A stretch of DNA of 64,000 nt from Azolla pinnata (taxonomy: Eukaryota; Streptophyta; Polypodiopsida; Salviniales; Salviniaceae), in assembly GCA_037176905.1 (NCBI GenBank), contig JBBBWG010031419.1:17107-81106 (forward strand), in the 5' to 3' direction. Position 1 is the stretch's first letter. Each line of letters begins with the position of its first letter. A program made the position numbers and the translations under genes. The notes under the pieces are model-generated. The model had not been told where the DNA came from. It did not search any database and worked only from the letters and a program-made list of their open reading frames with translations. Shown one piece after another: positions 22,792 through 36,560 of the stretch.

Positions 22792-25700
22792 TCAAGTCCT
22801 CTTGTAATGCTTCATGTACTTGAGGGCCAGGAATGTGAGAAACCGTATCAGAACTGCGGATAGAAAGAGCGCCAGCATGTCATACGGGACCCGGTTGTAA
22901 TGGAGGCTCCGATTGAAGGAGATCTGCGTCCACACGAAGGCATTGGTTGGGCTATCCGAAAGACGGGCACAGTTGCAATAAGGGCATGCACCAGGGTTAG
23001 ATGCACATGCTGGATTTCTACCGGCATTCAGACATGTGGGCTTGTTCACATCACAGTAGAAGGCAACTGAAGTCAGCCCATCTAATGCATACTGTAAAGG
23101 ATTCATCCAATATATCCAGATAAATTGGTTGAGTAGCTTCCGTTTCGGCACAACTAAACCTCCGGTTGCCACCCATATTCCAACAATAACCGGAATCAAT
23201 ACGGAGGCGATCTGTGCATAGAGCAAATGAGGCACAAAAAAAAAAACAAACATTAGCTGTCCGATCGAGACATCATTCATACATACGTGCCTTGTACATG
23301 ATGTTGTTACCTGAGGTTTGGGTGCGACTGCCGTCAAAAATATTGCAAAGAATGTTATCACCACAAAGAATTCACTGGAAATAAACCAAAACTGGAAGAA
23401 ATGAGCTGCCGATTCGACTGCAATTCCAGTCATGGGTAGAAATATGGAGCAGAATATGAAGGTGGCTACCATCAAATAAGGAATCTGCAAAATCAAGAAA
23501 GAGATTCACACATGCCAACAATAAGATTTGCCTGTTCTCTCGTTGTCATGCAGAAATTTGGACAAAATAAGCAGATGAGAGTTACCTCTGCAAAGCTAAA
23601 AGCAATGTTGTACATGGAAACACGAGCCTGATGAACAGCTCTTTCCCTCCTAAGGACATCCCTCATTTGAATCACCAGAGGAACGGCATTCTGTGCACTT
23701 GTTAAGCCTACAAGCACACAACCAATAAAGATAGCTCCAGCACGAGAGTTCATTCCAGCGTTGTCATGCACATCAATCTTGTAGAACACTGATCCCAGCA
23801 ACAAGCTCATTATCAAATAACTAATAAATCGTGCCCAACTGTAATTGGTATTTCTCCAATATTGACGTTGAATTGTCATCATTGTCTGGAAAAGCATTGT
23901 TGTGAAAGGTGCAGCATATTTTTGTGCATGCAACTCGGAAACATTTTGAGTTTTTGACCGCCGGAGCTGCTGCAGGAATTTATGATTTTGAAAAGCCAAT
24001 TCACTGACACGATATTCAAATGCATAATCTTTTATGGATCTCCTGTATGTCCTAGCATCTCCAATCATGTCGAGAATGTATGTTGAAACACTCTTAGTTG
24101 ATGGACAGGGGGATGTGCCTGGTATGGCCTCGAAATATATCTACATATCAGAAAGCATGGAGCACAGTAATCGCAATTAGACTCTATCACTATTTGCCAT
24201 TATCAGAAAGTTTGGCAATTCAAATTAGAACTTTGTTGTAGCATGTTCTAAGCTTTTCATCTCACGCTTCTCCTGCTTTTACCACCTAGCTGGGTTCTTA
24301 AACAAAAATACTACACTAAGAAAAAGAGCTTGTTTGGGCTCCTTGATTAATACTCCTAACGTTTGATGTTTTGGTAATCAAAGAATGAGTTTGGACAATC
24401 TAACATATGAAAAAGTTAAGAACACTAGGTTTACGGATATTCATGAGATAAGTGTTGCAATAGAAGTGTTTTTCCTCGAGACGGTGAACCTGATAGGAAA
24501 TCTTGATAAAACTTTGCAAGTGAAAACCTCAAACATATCAGAATAGTAAACTGGGCAAAGATCGAGCATAAACCTCACACTAGGTCTATAGTAGGGACAC
24601 CACATCTGGCAGCACAGCCATTACCTTGACACTATGAGTATTAAATTACTGAGATTTGAGATTCGTATAAATATTAAACACCACTCCTATGTACTCCATA
24701 GTTACTTGTTGGATGAATGCTTGATATTCACAAATATATTCATGACTTATACACTTGTATCATGATCATATATTGTTCTAGCATTATACTCCCTGAAACT
24801 CTGACTAAAGTATAAAATGGGAAACTTACTCTAACCGTATCACCATTGCTACCAACCGGTCCAAAATATACCGTTTCACCACCCTTCAGTATTTGAACTT
24901 TTGTGAACATGGACAGTATGCGTTGACTTGGGTGCTGCAGAGTGGCTATCACTAGCCTGCCTGAGTTTGCTATTCCCTGCGAGACAAGAAAAAGTTATCC
25001 TTAAGTATCAGAACTAGATAGCATTTGCATGATTCTCAAAACTCTAATAGACAAACTAAGAATTACCTTAAGGCATGTTGCAATCTGGACAGCATTTAAA
25101 CTATCAAGAGCCTTGAGGGGGTCATCCAAGAATAGTACACTCGGATTGGCAACCAATTCTGTGGCAATAGCCAGACGCTTTTCTTTATCAAGACTTAAGT
25201 CATTGGTCAAAGAAATGACAAGAGTGTTCTCCAAATTCTTGAGTCCAGCAAGTTCCAAGGCCTGCTCCGTAAAAATGCAAATTTCTTTGATGAGAAAATT
25301 TCGTCACAAGAGACTACTTGAGTTGGACAACTTCGACTGTATATATACTGTGTCAAACAATTCTCACTGTAGCACTCTTCTATTTACAAGAACTGCAGGT
25401 CCTGAGTTCCTTACAAGCAAATATTCCTAACAGCAGTGTTAATGCGGGGCTCACTGTTTGGCATCTATAAATTTCATTTAATTAGTTAATAAATGCATTA
25501 ATTCAACATCAACAACTAGATTGCAAATTATTACATTTTATCCCAGCAAAGGCTGTTCCAAAATTTCTCGACAGCTATTAACTTATAGCTGAATGAATAG
25601 GGACATTTACTTGATTAATAACCAGCATCCAAAGATCGTTTGTAGTTTGGAAATAGTTTCCTAGAACTCTTGAATAAAATAGGTTAGAACTCATAATATA

Positions 25701-28700
25701 GAGTGTTCAGTGCCTAAGTTACATCAACTCAAACTCAATTATGTGTATTAACATTCAATAATTGAACAATATTTCTGGATAAATAAAGCAACCCGTGTTG
25801 AAAAAGCTAAGTAGATTACCTCCTCAACGAATTTCATTTTATTTTGTTTCGAGGCCAATTTCCCCAGGCGCATTGTTGTACTGTAAATTAAAATCTCTTT
25901 AACTGTCATATATGGGGAGTAAGCATCTATCTTATCCACGTAACCCATAACGTGGGCAAAATCACTTTGCACCTTTGGATAACCATTTACTAGTATCTGA
26001 CCTCCTAGTCGCTCCTTCAGAATCTTCCTGCCTGCAAAATTCACAGATATTGTAAGAAAATACATTGGTGAATTCCAGACGTTTAGAAGATTATAGTCCG
26101 AGTAATATTGCAAAGCTTCCAATGCACAGACTTTCTAGGTCCACAGTTGATATTCCTAAGACGTACATGACCTTCAAACGAAAAGGAATAAATCTCTTAG
26201 TTCTCTCGTAGATGGAATAGCAGTATCATCCCCTAGCTGTATACAGACTTCGTAAGTTTAAACTTTATATTCGTGAGAAATAAATCGTTCTGTTCTGTGG
26301 TAGACTAGATGTCGCACTACCTAAAAGAGTTTTAGCCATAAGTCAGGCCAGCTGCCACATTACAAGCAATAAAAATCTGGTTTGGATGCTTGGGATGGTC
26401 ACTGTAAATTCCTCGTATCTGTCATCCCTTTGTAAATTTGTCGAATTGGATTAGCCTCATAGAAAGAACATGATTTCTTGACATGTCATTTTTAAGGCAT
26501 CTAAAGCGCTTCTGGCTAAGTTAATGATATAAATACAAGGGTTGGGTGAATAACCTAGTCTAAGGTGGCCATCCCTTTTTAGCTAAAAGAAAATCATTTC
26601 AATTGATCCTTAAAGTGATGGTTCAAGCATGAGGCATGCCCTAAATTACCTGCAAGGCAGTTCAGCAGTGTTGTCTTTCCTGCTCCATGATTTCCAAGAA
26701 GTGCTATCATATCGTTGGGTTCTCCCCATCCAGAGACATAGCTAAGGATAGTGCGAGGAGTCTTTAACGAAGGTATCATAACATCATAATTCAGCTCATG
26801 CCATGAGAATGTAATCGGAAATACTGAATGAGAGAGTTCTATTGTTGAAGACTCAATATCCCGTAGACTTATTTCAAGATTTACTTTCCCCTGCACAGAA
26901 TCAAGGATCCCATTAATTTTGGTAAGTTTCACTTTTTAATATCAATAATGGCAATATTCTCAACAAGATAACTTACATCCATTAAAATGGAGTGTTTCTT
27001 TGAGATGATTCAATATGTAACGAGCCTCAAATAATATCGCTTTAACCTACCTTTGGCTCAGCAAGTTGAACCTTCGTGATTGTTTTTCCATGCTCCAACT
27101 TCAAGATTACTAAATAGCTGAAAATATTCCAAAGCATTATCCACCCAAAAAGTACAGCTATTGCAACAGAAATCCAGTAGTTGCTCGTATAGAACTGTCC
27201 CCTAACAAGGAAGGCATGACCAACTGTGTCATTTGGTCTACCAGCACATTGGGGAATTCTGTTCAGATCTGGAACATCCTTGCATAATTGTGCATAATTG
27301 GAGGAGTTATATTCATTAATAACCATGGCTGTTATAGCCCATTGGAAGGGGTTTATGTAATATACCCAAAGCCAATATTTTGGAACTTTAAACCGAGGTA
27401 ATAAAAAACCAGCAAACAAAACAAAAATTGCCACAAGAAGACCTGTCATCCAGAAATCTCATCAGAAACAGTGCCAGAACTAAAGAAATCTTTCACGATC
27501 TAGGCCAGATATCAACCCCATAATGTGAGTTTCAACTAGACAAAGATTGATATACCTATAAACATGCCAGCCTTCTCTTTAGTAGGAGCAAAAAAGCTGA
27601 AAAATCTAACCATAGATGCTCCATTTAGAACTGTCAAAATAACCACCAGATAATAAACAAAGAAATGCCAACCTCCGCTTGTAATGCTCAGGCCTGTTAA
27701 GAAATAAACTATGAACGTCCATATTGATGCCTGTGATGAAAAATCGTGGATTAATTATGTTCTCTTTAGCTGAAAAATCTCATTCACCTGCTTTGTTATT
27801 TTAAAGTCAGAATCTAGGTAGTATCAGATTATAGTTTTGGGAAAGGAACTGATCAAGGTCATGAAAATGCCTATAAATAGACAACATACATGCCAAAACA
27901 TGGTAATTACTTTAAAAATCCGGAATCACCTTGGATATTACCTTGGTTATAGACAGGAAAAGACATTATTTCTACTTCTGTGGGATCCTATTGCCTGCAT
28001 GAGGGCAGTAATTTGTGCAATTCAATTTAGCTTTGTACTTTACAAGTTTTTAAAAAAAAGACCAAGCATGTGGATAGGTAGTCTCTCCTGCCATGACCTG
28101 TGTTAGATGGTGTCGTTTGTGTATATTTCATATTATATTTATGATACGCTGATAGCTAAGGTATGTTAGATCAAGGTCTCATATAAATTTAATGCATATC
28201 ATAAATACAAATGCATAAACAAAGGAAAACAGGTACAAACCTCGCACAAAGAGAAAGGCATGCTGCCCAGTATCTTTCCAAGAGTGTACGACGAGGGGCG
28301 AAAAAAATTAGCCCTTTTCTGCTTGTAGTAAACGTTCCTTTCGTCCATCAAATTAGGAAGTTGGCCCACATTAATATTCGTCATGTTAAGGATTGAAACA
28401 AAGAATGCAGTTCGATAGAGATTCATATTTGCCTGATCTGCATCATTCTTAACTCTAAACAAGAGGAATCCAATGAAGAGGCTGAGAATCAAAACCTACA
28501 ACACAATGTTTAATAAGAACATCAAATCCTTTTCCTGAAATAGATGACAGTATTATCAATAGATTTTAAGGGAGCCACATCACACATATAAATATGTGTG
28601 TTGGCTGCATTGAGATACACACTTTTAATGTGCAGAAAGGAAATCCATCTTCCATTTCATCTTGAAACTACAGAAAAAATGCATGGATCTGAACTACTTT

Positions 28701-31700
28701 ATGTAATGCAACTTTTGTTCCGTTTCCATGTGTACAGTCACCATGGATATTTGGGACATCTTTCCATACTTACACATATGAAACTACACTATGTAAGTAT
28801 ATTGCAGGCAATAATGTGAATCGTGGTAAACATGCCAACAATGAAGCCCATTAAAGTTAACAACAAATGAAAATTACATGGGAAAAATTACCATTTTTCC
28901 ATAACACCCTCTGTTTTAATAATCACATACTGGATGACTAAGGTTTGGCAGCAATATCATGGTCTGTGGGAGTATTGGTACAGATAATTGAGTATTTTGA
29001 CGGTTAGCAGCAATACCCTTTCACATATATACGAATCACTTATCTCATATATTGAAAACTACATGGTTCCTAGCTTCTATTTTGTTACTTACAGAGTTTT
29101 CCACCACCTAACCTATATGCCAGTCGCCAACTAAGACAGGTATTTTTTACAATCTTCACACCATGCACAATCTAAATTCTGAGAGCTTTTTGAAATTTCT
29201 AAGTCTTTTTTTGCTTCCTGAAAAAAACCGTCTTCCTCAGAAAGAAGGAACGATATACCCAAAGCAAAACAAAAGTTCCATCAAATACTAAGAGCTTGTC
29301 TGTACTTGTTAAATACAAAGTTTATATAGAATTTCCCATGCAGATAGACATATAAACATTCTTTACGCATCTGATATGAAGGTATTCATAGTTTTCATAT
29401 ATTGGACAGATAATGGCCATTATCCCAGCATAACACAGATCAAACATGTTGAGGAAATGTCAAAGGTAAGAAATTGTATCTGAATTTGTGATTTAACGCC
29501 CTTATTTTGGTCAGGGGCTCTGAAATACAAGACATCATTCAAAGGATGTCATATTTAGTCTCATGAGACATTTTTGCCCCTGATAAGATGTTTTTGTTTC
29601 TTTCTTCCTTCTAGGTTGGAAATAGATCTTATTTGGTCAGGGGCCCTGAAATACGAATTTTCGTAACAGATTACGAATTTAAGAAATATCTAATACCAGG
29701 AATGTTCCATCGTAAGTTTGCTTATTATAAACAGATGGAAATGTACATACTTGAAAGGCCCGCACATACAGGCCAAACGTATTACGATATGTGACCTTCA
29801 GTTCACGCTTTGTCAAATGAAGCACTTCTGATTTCCAATCAAGGACATATTTCCCATGAAGCTTTCCAAACAATTGGTCTATCTACAAGAAATTATTAAA
29901 CGACAAAAGAACTATTAGCAGAAATGTTGAACTTTGTACAGCTTCTGAATCGACAATAACACCATTAGACAGAATATGTTTACAAATAAAGATAACCTTT
30001 ATGAATTTTCTCTCTAGTTGTAACCGAACAGGCTGAATGGATTGCTCCAAATTGTTTAGCAGGTTCTGAATTAATAGCTTTGAAGGATCAAGCGTACCAA
30101 TGTATTGGAGCTGCTCTTCAATACCACCAAAAGCAACAATTTTATCATTGAAATGGACTCGTGTAGTGTGATCCATGGAAATGTTGACCGCATTTATATC
30201 CTTGTTGGATACTGCTAAATCGACATAAGGTGGCTGAACTTTCAGCTCTACTGGATCCACTTTATATGGATGAGAGCCCTACAAAAGAACAGCTACCAAA
30301 AATTATACAATATTGAAAAAAACAACAAAGGGGCAACTTATTTCTAACCTCCCTGTAATGTGAATCTAAATATTAATTCTAGATTATTTATACTAACAAA
30401 AATAAGTGTGAATGATCATTACACAGAAAACAAGGTAAACCTAGGCTATGGTTTCTCGATACAAGTGAGTGTTTCAAAATTTCCCCCTCATTTCTACAGC
30501 CGTTTTTGCCTACTGTCAGGTTGGGCTCACTGAGCCTTTTAATGTGATGCTTATTTAGCTAATTGCCAAACTAAAACAACAAATTTTGAGCTCCTCGGAA
30601 TTTTGCTTTGAAACTGTTTCCAGGATTAAAAAGAGTTCAGGTTACCTATTTAAAATGGAAGCTGTAACACTGTACAGGACAAAAACAAATATTTGGTTGA
30701 TAAGATATCTTGAATATCATAAAATGTTTCTGTGAATCGTTAGCATGTCTTTCTTCACTTATTTTAAACCTCTCCAATGGTGAATTGAAGAAATTGAGCA
30801 GTTAAATTTGATTTTTAGTATTCTCAGAGAATTTTATGAATCTTTTTCAGATAGATGCCCAGTTTGTTATATGGAAAATGATGCAGTGCAAGGAAATTCA
30901 TGCTTGGTGTTAATGATATGACATGGTTTTTTGCTGAAGCCTTTGTTCAGTTTTTAAAAAAAATGAGATGTCACAGGCTTGATACACTATAAAAACATTG
31001 GGATTTCCAGAGCTGCCAATATCACTGAATCTTCTACTTGTGCTGAGAACAAACTTTCAGCTCAGTGACAATGTTTCGGGCCATTTTAACAGAGACCGGT
31101 TGATCCAAGAAATAGGCATACTGATTCGACGACTGAAACCTACAGCATCTAGATTAAGACGGAAAAATTGTTTGCCAAGATGTCTACCTGAACCCATAAC
31201 TCCTGGACAAGCTCTGGACTCTCCAAGACTCGGCAAATATCTTTATACATGTTTGAATTCTTATAAGCATCAACAAAGTCTTCAAGGTTCATCTGTTTGA
31301 ATCCAGGTCTAAGATATGCCACTCCATCTTCCATAGTAACTTCTTGCAAAAACTCTCCAATACTAACATGCTTTGGTTTTTCATACCTGAAATGGATTAT
31401 TTCAGTTCAGCAAAGTGAGAAGCTGAAATAATACAAAAAACAAGTACTCCAAACAGTAGTTACGTATACAGTACTGTTCACCCACAAGGATGGGGCCATT
31501 GGTATTGGCAACCTTCAAAAAAATAAAAAACGCCATCTTGCAAAACAAAATAAGCCATCCCTTAGCTGGGAGATGATTTCAGTCCAGAGGGTTTCTCACC
31601 CAATGCTTTCAAAATACGGCAAGGCATCTTGACGAGGACCCTGATATACTATGTTTCCCTGGTTTAGAAGGATCAATCGATCAAAGAGGTCAAAAACTTC

Positions 31701-34700
31701 ACAAGATGGTTGGAAAAGGGATGCGACAAAAGTTGTTTGCCGGACACGTGTAAATATTCTTATTGCAGTCAGTAGATCATAAGTTGCTGCATCCTCAACA
31801 GCTGTATTCAGTTCATCCAAAAAGTAGACAGCATGGACACCCGCAAACATTTCAGCTGCAGTCAATATGCGTCTTTCATCCTCTCTAATGATAGGGTTCA
31901 ATGAACTTCCAACAAACCTGTCTGCTACATGCTTCAACCCCAACATGCTTAAAACTATTTCAACCTTGGGATCTTGCCCAACGTTTAAGGCATCACCCAT
32001 AATCTCAAGCAACTCAGGTCCAAATTGTTTAGGTCCAAATGTTAAGAGGCATTTCCTTGCAAACTCAATGGTCTCCCTTACAGTGAGAAAAGGAAGATGA
32101 TTATCCAAACTCTCTACCATTGCTGCCAGATCCTGTACTGGTATATTTCTTATATCCTCATCATTATATGTGATCAGTCCCTCGTAATTAGTTATATGTC
32201 CAGAAAGAAGACGATGTAGACTCCTCTTACCACAACCAGGTGGGCCTGCATCAAAGAGGGCAGAGGATTTTATTTATTTATTAGATACTCATCACCAGTT
32301 AAAATTTACAAACAAGGTTTATCATATGATTCCCAGCCCATTATCGTTTAAATGTGCAAAATCCAATTCAAATTTACTGTTTTCCATGCTTACTTTGTAC
32401 AAAAATTCATTCAGCACTTTTGAGTGACTCTTACTATGGTGCATTAACAGGAAGTTTTCAAATATAGATATGCCAATAGATGTCAGCATATGAACAGAAT
32501 TATAATATAGGTCACATCATTCCACATGTCAATCACATTGGTACTCTTCATTTTTAGGGATGATGATTAGCTTGAGTGAAATTTCTCGGAAATATAATTT
32601 AGACTGAGTTCAATTTTGAGCTTCTTACCCTCAAATATTCACAGAATCTCTTTTCTAAACAAGATGATCTGATAGAACTGCTTATTTTCTAGGTCATACT
32701 TATCAGCCCATCAGATGAAAGTTCTAAACTTCTATTTTACCAGTTGATGTAACCTCAGGATACTTTGAGACTTTGATCTTCATTTCCAGGTGGGGCTATC
32801 GACCTTGAAGGTACAAATTTTACAATACGCCCCATATAAATCATATTTAAATATCACGAAACATTCATTACATTTTCTGATTGAAAGGGGTTCGGATCAT
32901 GCTTGTATAAACTCCTCTGATGGATCCAAGCTGGAATCATCAACTGTGACTTACCTAATACAAGTGTTAATGTACCAGGCATTAGATATCCTGAAACGTC
33001 CTTCAAAAATCTGACCTTCTCATGCTGTTGTTTTTTAACCAAGGGACCTTGTACACATTCGACAATCTGCAAGAAAGGGGAAAAAAACAGAAACTAAGGA
33101 GAACGCAGAATAAAGAGATATTGCATACTCAATGCATAAACAGGCCTTGTATCTCATAGGAAATACGGAATTGTAATCATACCCCACCTATATGCTCTCA
33201 AACTAGTAAATGGAAATCTACAGTATAGAAATCGGCTGTTGAAATAACCTGCGGACAATGTTTACCCAGTGATCACTTTCAAAAGAAGAAAGAGATGATT
33301 GCTACGTAAATGTTACTGTTAATTATGCATGGGAATAGGCCTACAGTCATAAAAAGGATCATTAAGAGAAATCCAACCAAGAGATGTATAATTCCTTACT
33401 AATATTTTAGGCATGACCACACTCCTACCCAATCTTGCCATAATACTAATCGGATTCTAGTACAATCACAAAATTTTCAGTGTCAACTAGCCGTCAACAT
33501 ACACTATCCTTTTAATTTTGTTAGGTTTAGTTAACCATTAACAGTTACTAGATTTACTTCACATATAGAGTAATGGATATAATGAAGGAAAAACTCTTTA
33601 CTCACCTTAGTTAATATAGTTTCATAAGCAGCATTCGTAACATATATATCTGTAGTGTAAGACAAGGACTTAAACTTCACAATCTGCATTCCAAACAGAG
33701 TTCCAAGATTAAATCCGATGTATATGAATTATTCAAAACTTTCATCAGACAAGTATCACCAAAATAGCATCATACAAAGTGCCCGAGTGGAAGTAAAATG
33801 TTAGTATCAGTATTGAATAGGCGTGAACAATGAATGAAGTATTTACTTCTGCTATCCCTCTTAGATATCGAGCACACACCTAAAAACCGAACAAGAAAAA
33901 AGCGACTACCCTCACAGAAAAGTAACCAACAGTGAAAACTGAATATAACTCTCTGATCTCAATGGTTTGACATCTTTTTGTTGGCTATACCATTTTTCAA
34001 TGTTTCCAAACAAACGCATTCCGTATTGGCATCTTTCTTTAATGTTTTCACTGGACAAGTCATTTAAACATCTTCCATGAACTTTTCCAGAGCACAAATG
34101 CTGTGCACTGGAAAACATCTTATTTCGTAAGTTATAGTTATGGAATGCATCCCGCGTTGAAATATTAAGACATCATTCACGAGCAGCACAAGAAATAATT
34201 TTGATCGTACAGTAAATCATCAACATTGAAGGAAACGGGTCGTTACCCATGTTGTGTAGTATTGACTGGGGGTTTGAACAAAACTGGAAGCAAAATTATG
34301 AACAGAAAATCCCTGATTTTATAATTAGCCTTTACTTACTGACCACAAAGGAAGAAATATGTGATGCATCTAAGCCTTGATTCTTTGCAAGCCTAATAAT
34401 TTACAGATGAAAAAGGAAAATTATGAGGGGAACGATAATTATGGATGCATTAATGACTTTTATGATTTATGTGGCAGAATCCAGCACATGATTAAATACA
34501 GATAACTTAAAGGGAATTTATTCGTAACCAGGATTCCTAGTACCTTAACTTTGACATTGAATAGGTCTATTTTTTTGCAAAAAATGGATTCTATTACACT
34601 TTAGAAGGAGATGCAAATTATGGTATGGATCCAACAACATAACGTAATAAAATTTCAGGCACTTAAAATTCTAATTATTGTTTGGAAATCAGAGGTTGAA

Positions 34701-35450
34701 TGCTTATTGCATCATTGATAGTATGTGTGATGCGTGAAAAATATTATGCTTCAAGCAACCAAGATTATGAAGAGTTAGCTGAGAGCTCCGGATCCAAGCC
34801 ATCCAGCTATACAATGACCTAAGCAATACCTGGCTGGGAACTGGAGGTAGGTACGGTTGGATGCGCAGATAAAATGATAAAAGTCCATCTTTGAGCAACA
34901 AGTCGATGCCTTGGAGCTCTGAACTCATTGTTTCTGTGCCACCAGGTTCTCTTAATCCTTGCAGAAGACTTGCAATCTTTGAAGCTTCATCTGTGAGACC
35001 GTGTCTTAACATAGATTGATGATAGAGCATAACAATGTGAATCAAAGAAGCATGTGGAGCCACAGCTAAGGAGGAATAATAATCTTCAGGAGGTACGTCA
35101 GCAATAATGTCAGCTGCACTGCTGCTGCGAGTCTCGTGCTCTTGTGAAGGTAATGCATTGAGGACTGAAGCATAAAACGAGGGGGAGGATGAGAGAACCC
35201 CAGGTGTAGGCTCAATCGACGGCTTCGTAGCTGCGGTATCATTGTCGAGGTCCGGGTCGGGGAAAACCTGAGGTAAGCTACGGTTCATTGCCATATGAGG
35301 AAAGCTATCATTAACTGTGCGACTTCGTCTGAGGCATTGAATGCTTAGAGCTCTGTCTTTCAGATCAGGAAGGCTGGCATGTAACAAATTGACAGGATCA
35401 AAAGTAGAACTTTCCATCGCCTTGTCCAGCTGCCCTGCTGAAGGCTCCAT
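22792..35450 (-). CDS. Full-size ABCG (PDR-type) transporter with degenerate ATP sites
   Basis: Membrane exporter family with NBD-TMD-NBD-TMD order. Exons on the minus strand: 35450-34830, 33683-33606, 33066-32955, 32245-31600, 31386-31188, 30278-29997, 29882-29751, 28495-28241, 27730-27556, 27442-27051, 26890-26650, 26031-25820, 25261-25067, 24976-24836, 24140-23586, 23484-23311, 23211-22792. All 17 join in phase and give 1609 residues; usual plant PDRs have about 1450. NBD1 Walker A is GPPGCGKRS (271-279), with Arg in place of Ser/Thr after the Lys. The signature site reads IIREDERR (389-396) where VSGGERKR is expected, and Walker B is VYFLDE. NBD2 has a normal Walker A GNHGAGKTT (1030-1038), signature LSLDKEKR, Walker B FLDDP with Asp for the catalytic Glu, and TLQHPS in the H-loop. 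TMDs are clear, with the PDR extracellular Cys-rich loop near the end. Similarity is closest to oomycete/algal-type PDRs. The ~230 residues before NBD1 contain a long novel extension. Confidence 0.92.
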
Positions 35451-35700
35451 GCGGGCTTGACACTAAGAAGGTAGCTGATAATTGACGCCGTTCCCGCGAG
35501 ATTTTCCACAACTTGAGACTGTGAAAATGGCGATGCTCGCCTGGAGATTCAAGAACGCCGGGGAGCCGGCATGCAGAAACGGCGAAACGCAAGGGAGAGA
35601 TGAAGTTGACTAGCGATTCGTAGGGTTTAGTGACCGAGGGAGGGAGCATTTCAGATCGATCATTTCTGATTCACGGGACGAGGAGGCGAGGTAGAGGATG
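35451..35700 (-). promoter_or_regulatory. Leader/promoter of the ABCG gene
   Basis: This is the sequence just upstream of the chosen ATG. It contains a short open frame but no domain. I see no firm TATA box. It is inferred to be the leader and promoter from position only. Confidence 0.3.
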
Positions 35701-35817
35701 CGGGTGCGGGGGGTGAGAGTTTGGAGGTGGAGGCGAGGGTTATGGCGACGATGGATGGAGATGGAGGTGGGAATATGACGATGTCGAAGGTGATGTCGAC
35801 AGTGACAGACGTCGACG

Positions 35818-36030
35818 ATGATGCTGGTGATGGCGATGGCGATGGCGATGGCGATGGCGATGGCGATGGCGATGGCGATGAATCAAGAAGAAAGATACGA
35901 AACGGATCGGAGCCGGAGCTTCGCTGTTTCTTTGTCTGCAGGATTCATGGAAGCTTCAGCGAGGAAGACGACGACGACAGTAATAATAATAATAATAATA
36001 ATAATTTTATTATTATTATTATAATTTAAT
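35818..36030. repeat. (GATGGC)n and (AAT)n microsatellites
   Basis: About nine GATGGC hexamers at 35826-35880, and an AAT/TTA tract at about 35981-36035 that forms an imperfect palindrome. The plus-strand frame across them is low-complexity and is not called. Confidence 0.9.
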
Positions 36031-36327
36031 AATAATGAGAGCAACAAAAAATATATAATTTACTCAGTATTACGATGAGCGAATTTTAGGGGAACTAATT
36101 TCCTGTGAGAAGACATTAAACAAAGATTAAGAAGAAGATTAAGAAGAAGATTAAGAAGAAGTGAAGGAGGGAATTAAGAGGGGGAAGAGGAATAGAATTA
36201 AGGCAAGCTCAGATGGTGCTTACTAATACTTAACATATTATTTAGTTAATGATACAAAGAAGATCGAAGACCCGAAGATGGAGACTCTCATCAAGTGGGA
36301 CCCACAGCCCGCGAAATCTCGACTGTA

Positions 36328-36560
36328 GCGATCTCGATGCTTCTGATCTATAGATTCTTCATCAACAATACAGCAACAAACGGAGACTCTGATCGGAACA
36401 GTGACTCAACTCGACCCAAAGCAGATGGGACTTGGAGCGATCTCGATGCTTCTGATCTATATATTCTTTATCAACAATACAGCAACACATGGAGACTCTG
36501 ATCGGAACAGTGACACAACCCGATCCGGAGCGATCTCGATGCGTCTGATCTGCACGTCAG
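36328..36560. repeat. Tandem repeat of about 100 bp, 2.3 copies
   Basis: Units start with GCGATCTCGATGC at 36328, 36437 and 36530 and continue with TATTCTTTATCAACAATACA and GGAGACTCTGATCGGAACAG. The second copy has a spacer missing from the next one (109 and 93 bp spacing). It lies in the spacer between the divergent ABCG and transaldolase genes. Confidence 0.88.

Noticed and set aside
22792-35450. Calling the ABCG gene a pseudogene
   Set aside because: All exons join in phase with proper splice sites and no stop. Motif loss without frame damage fits a changed function better than decay.
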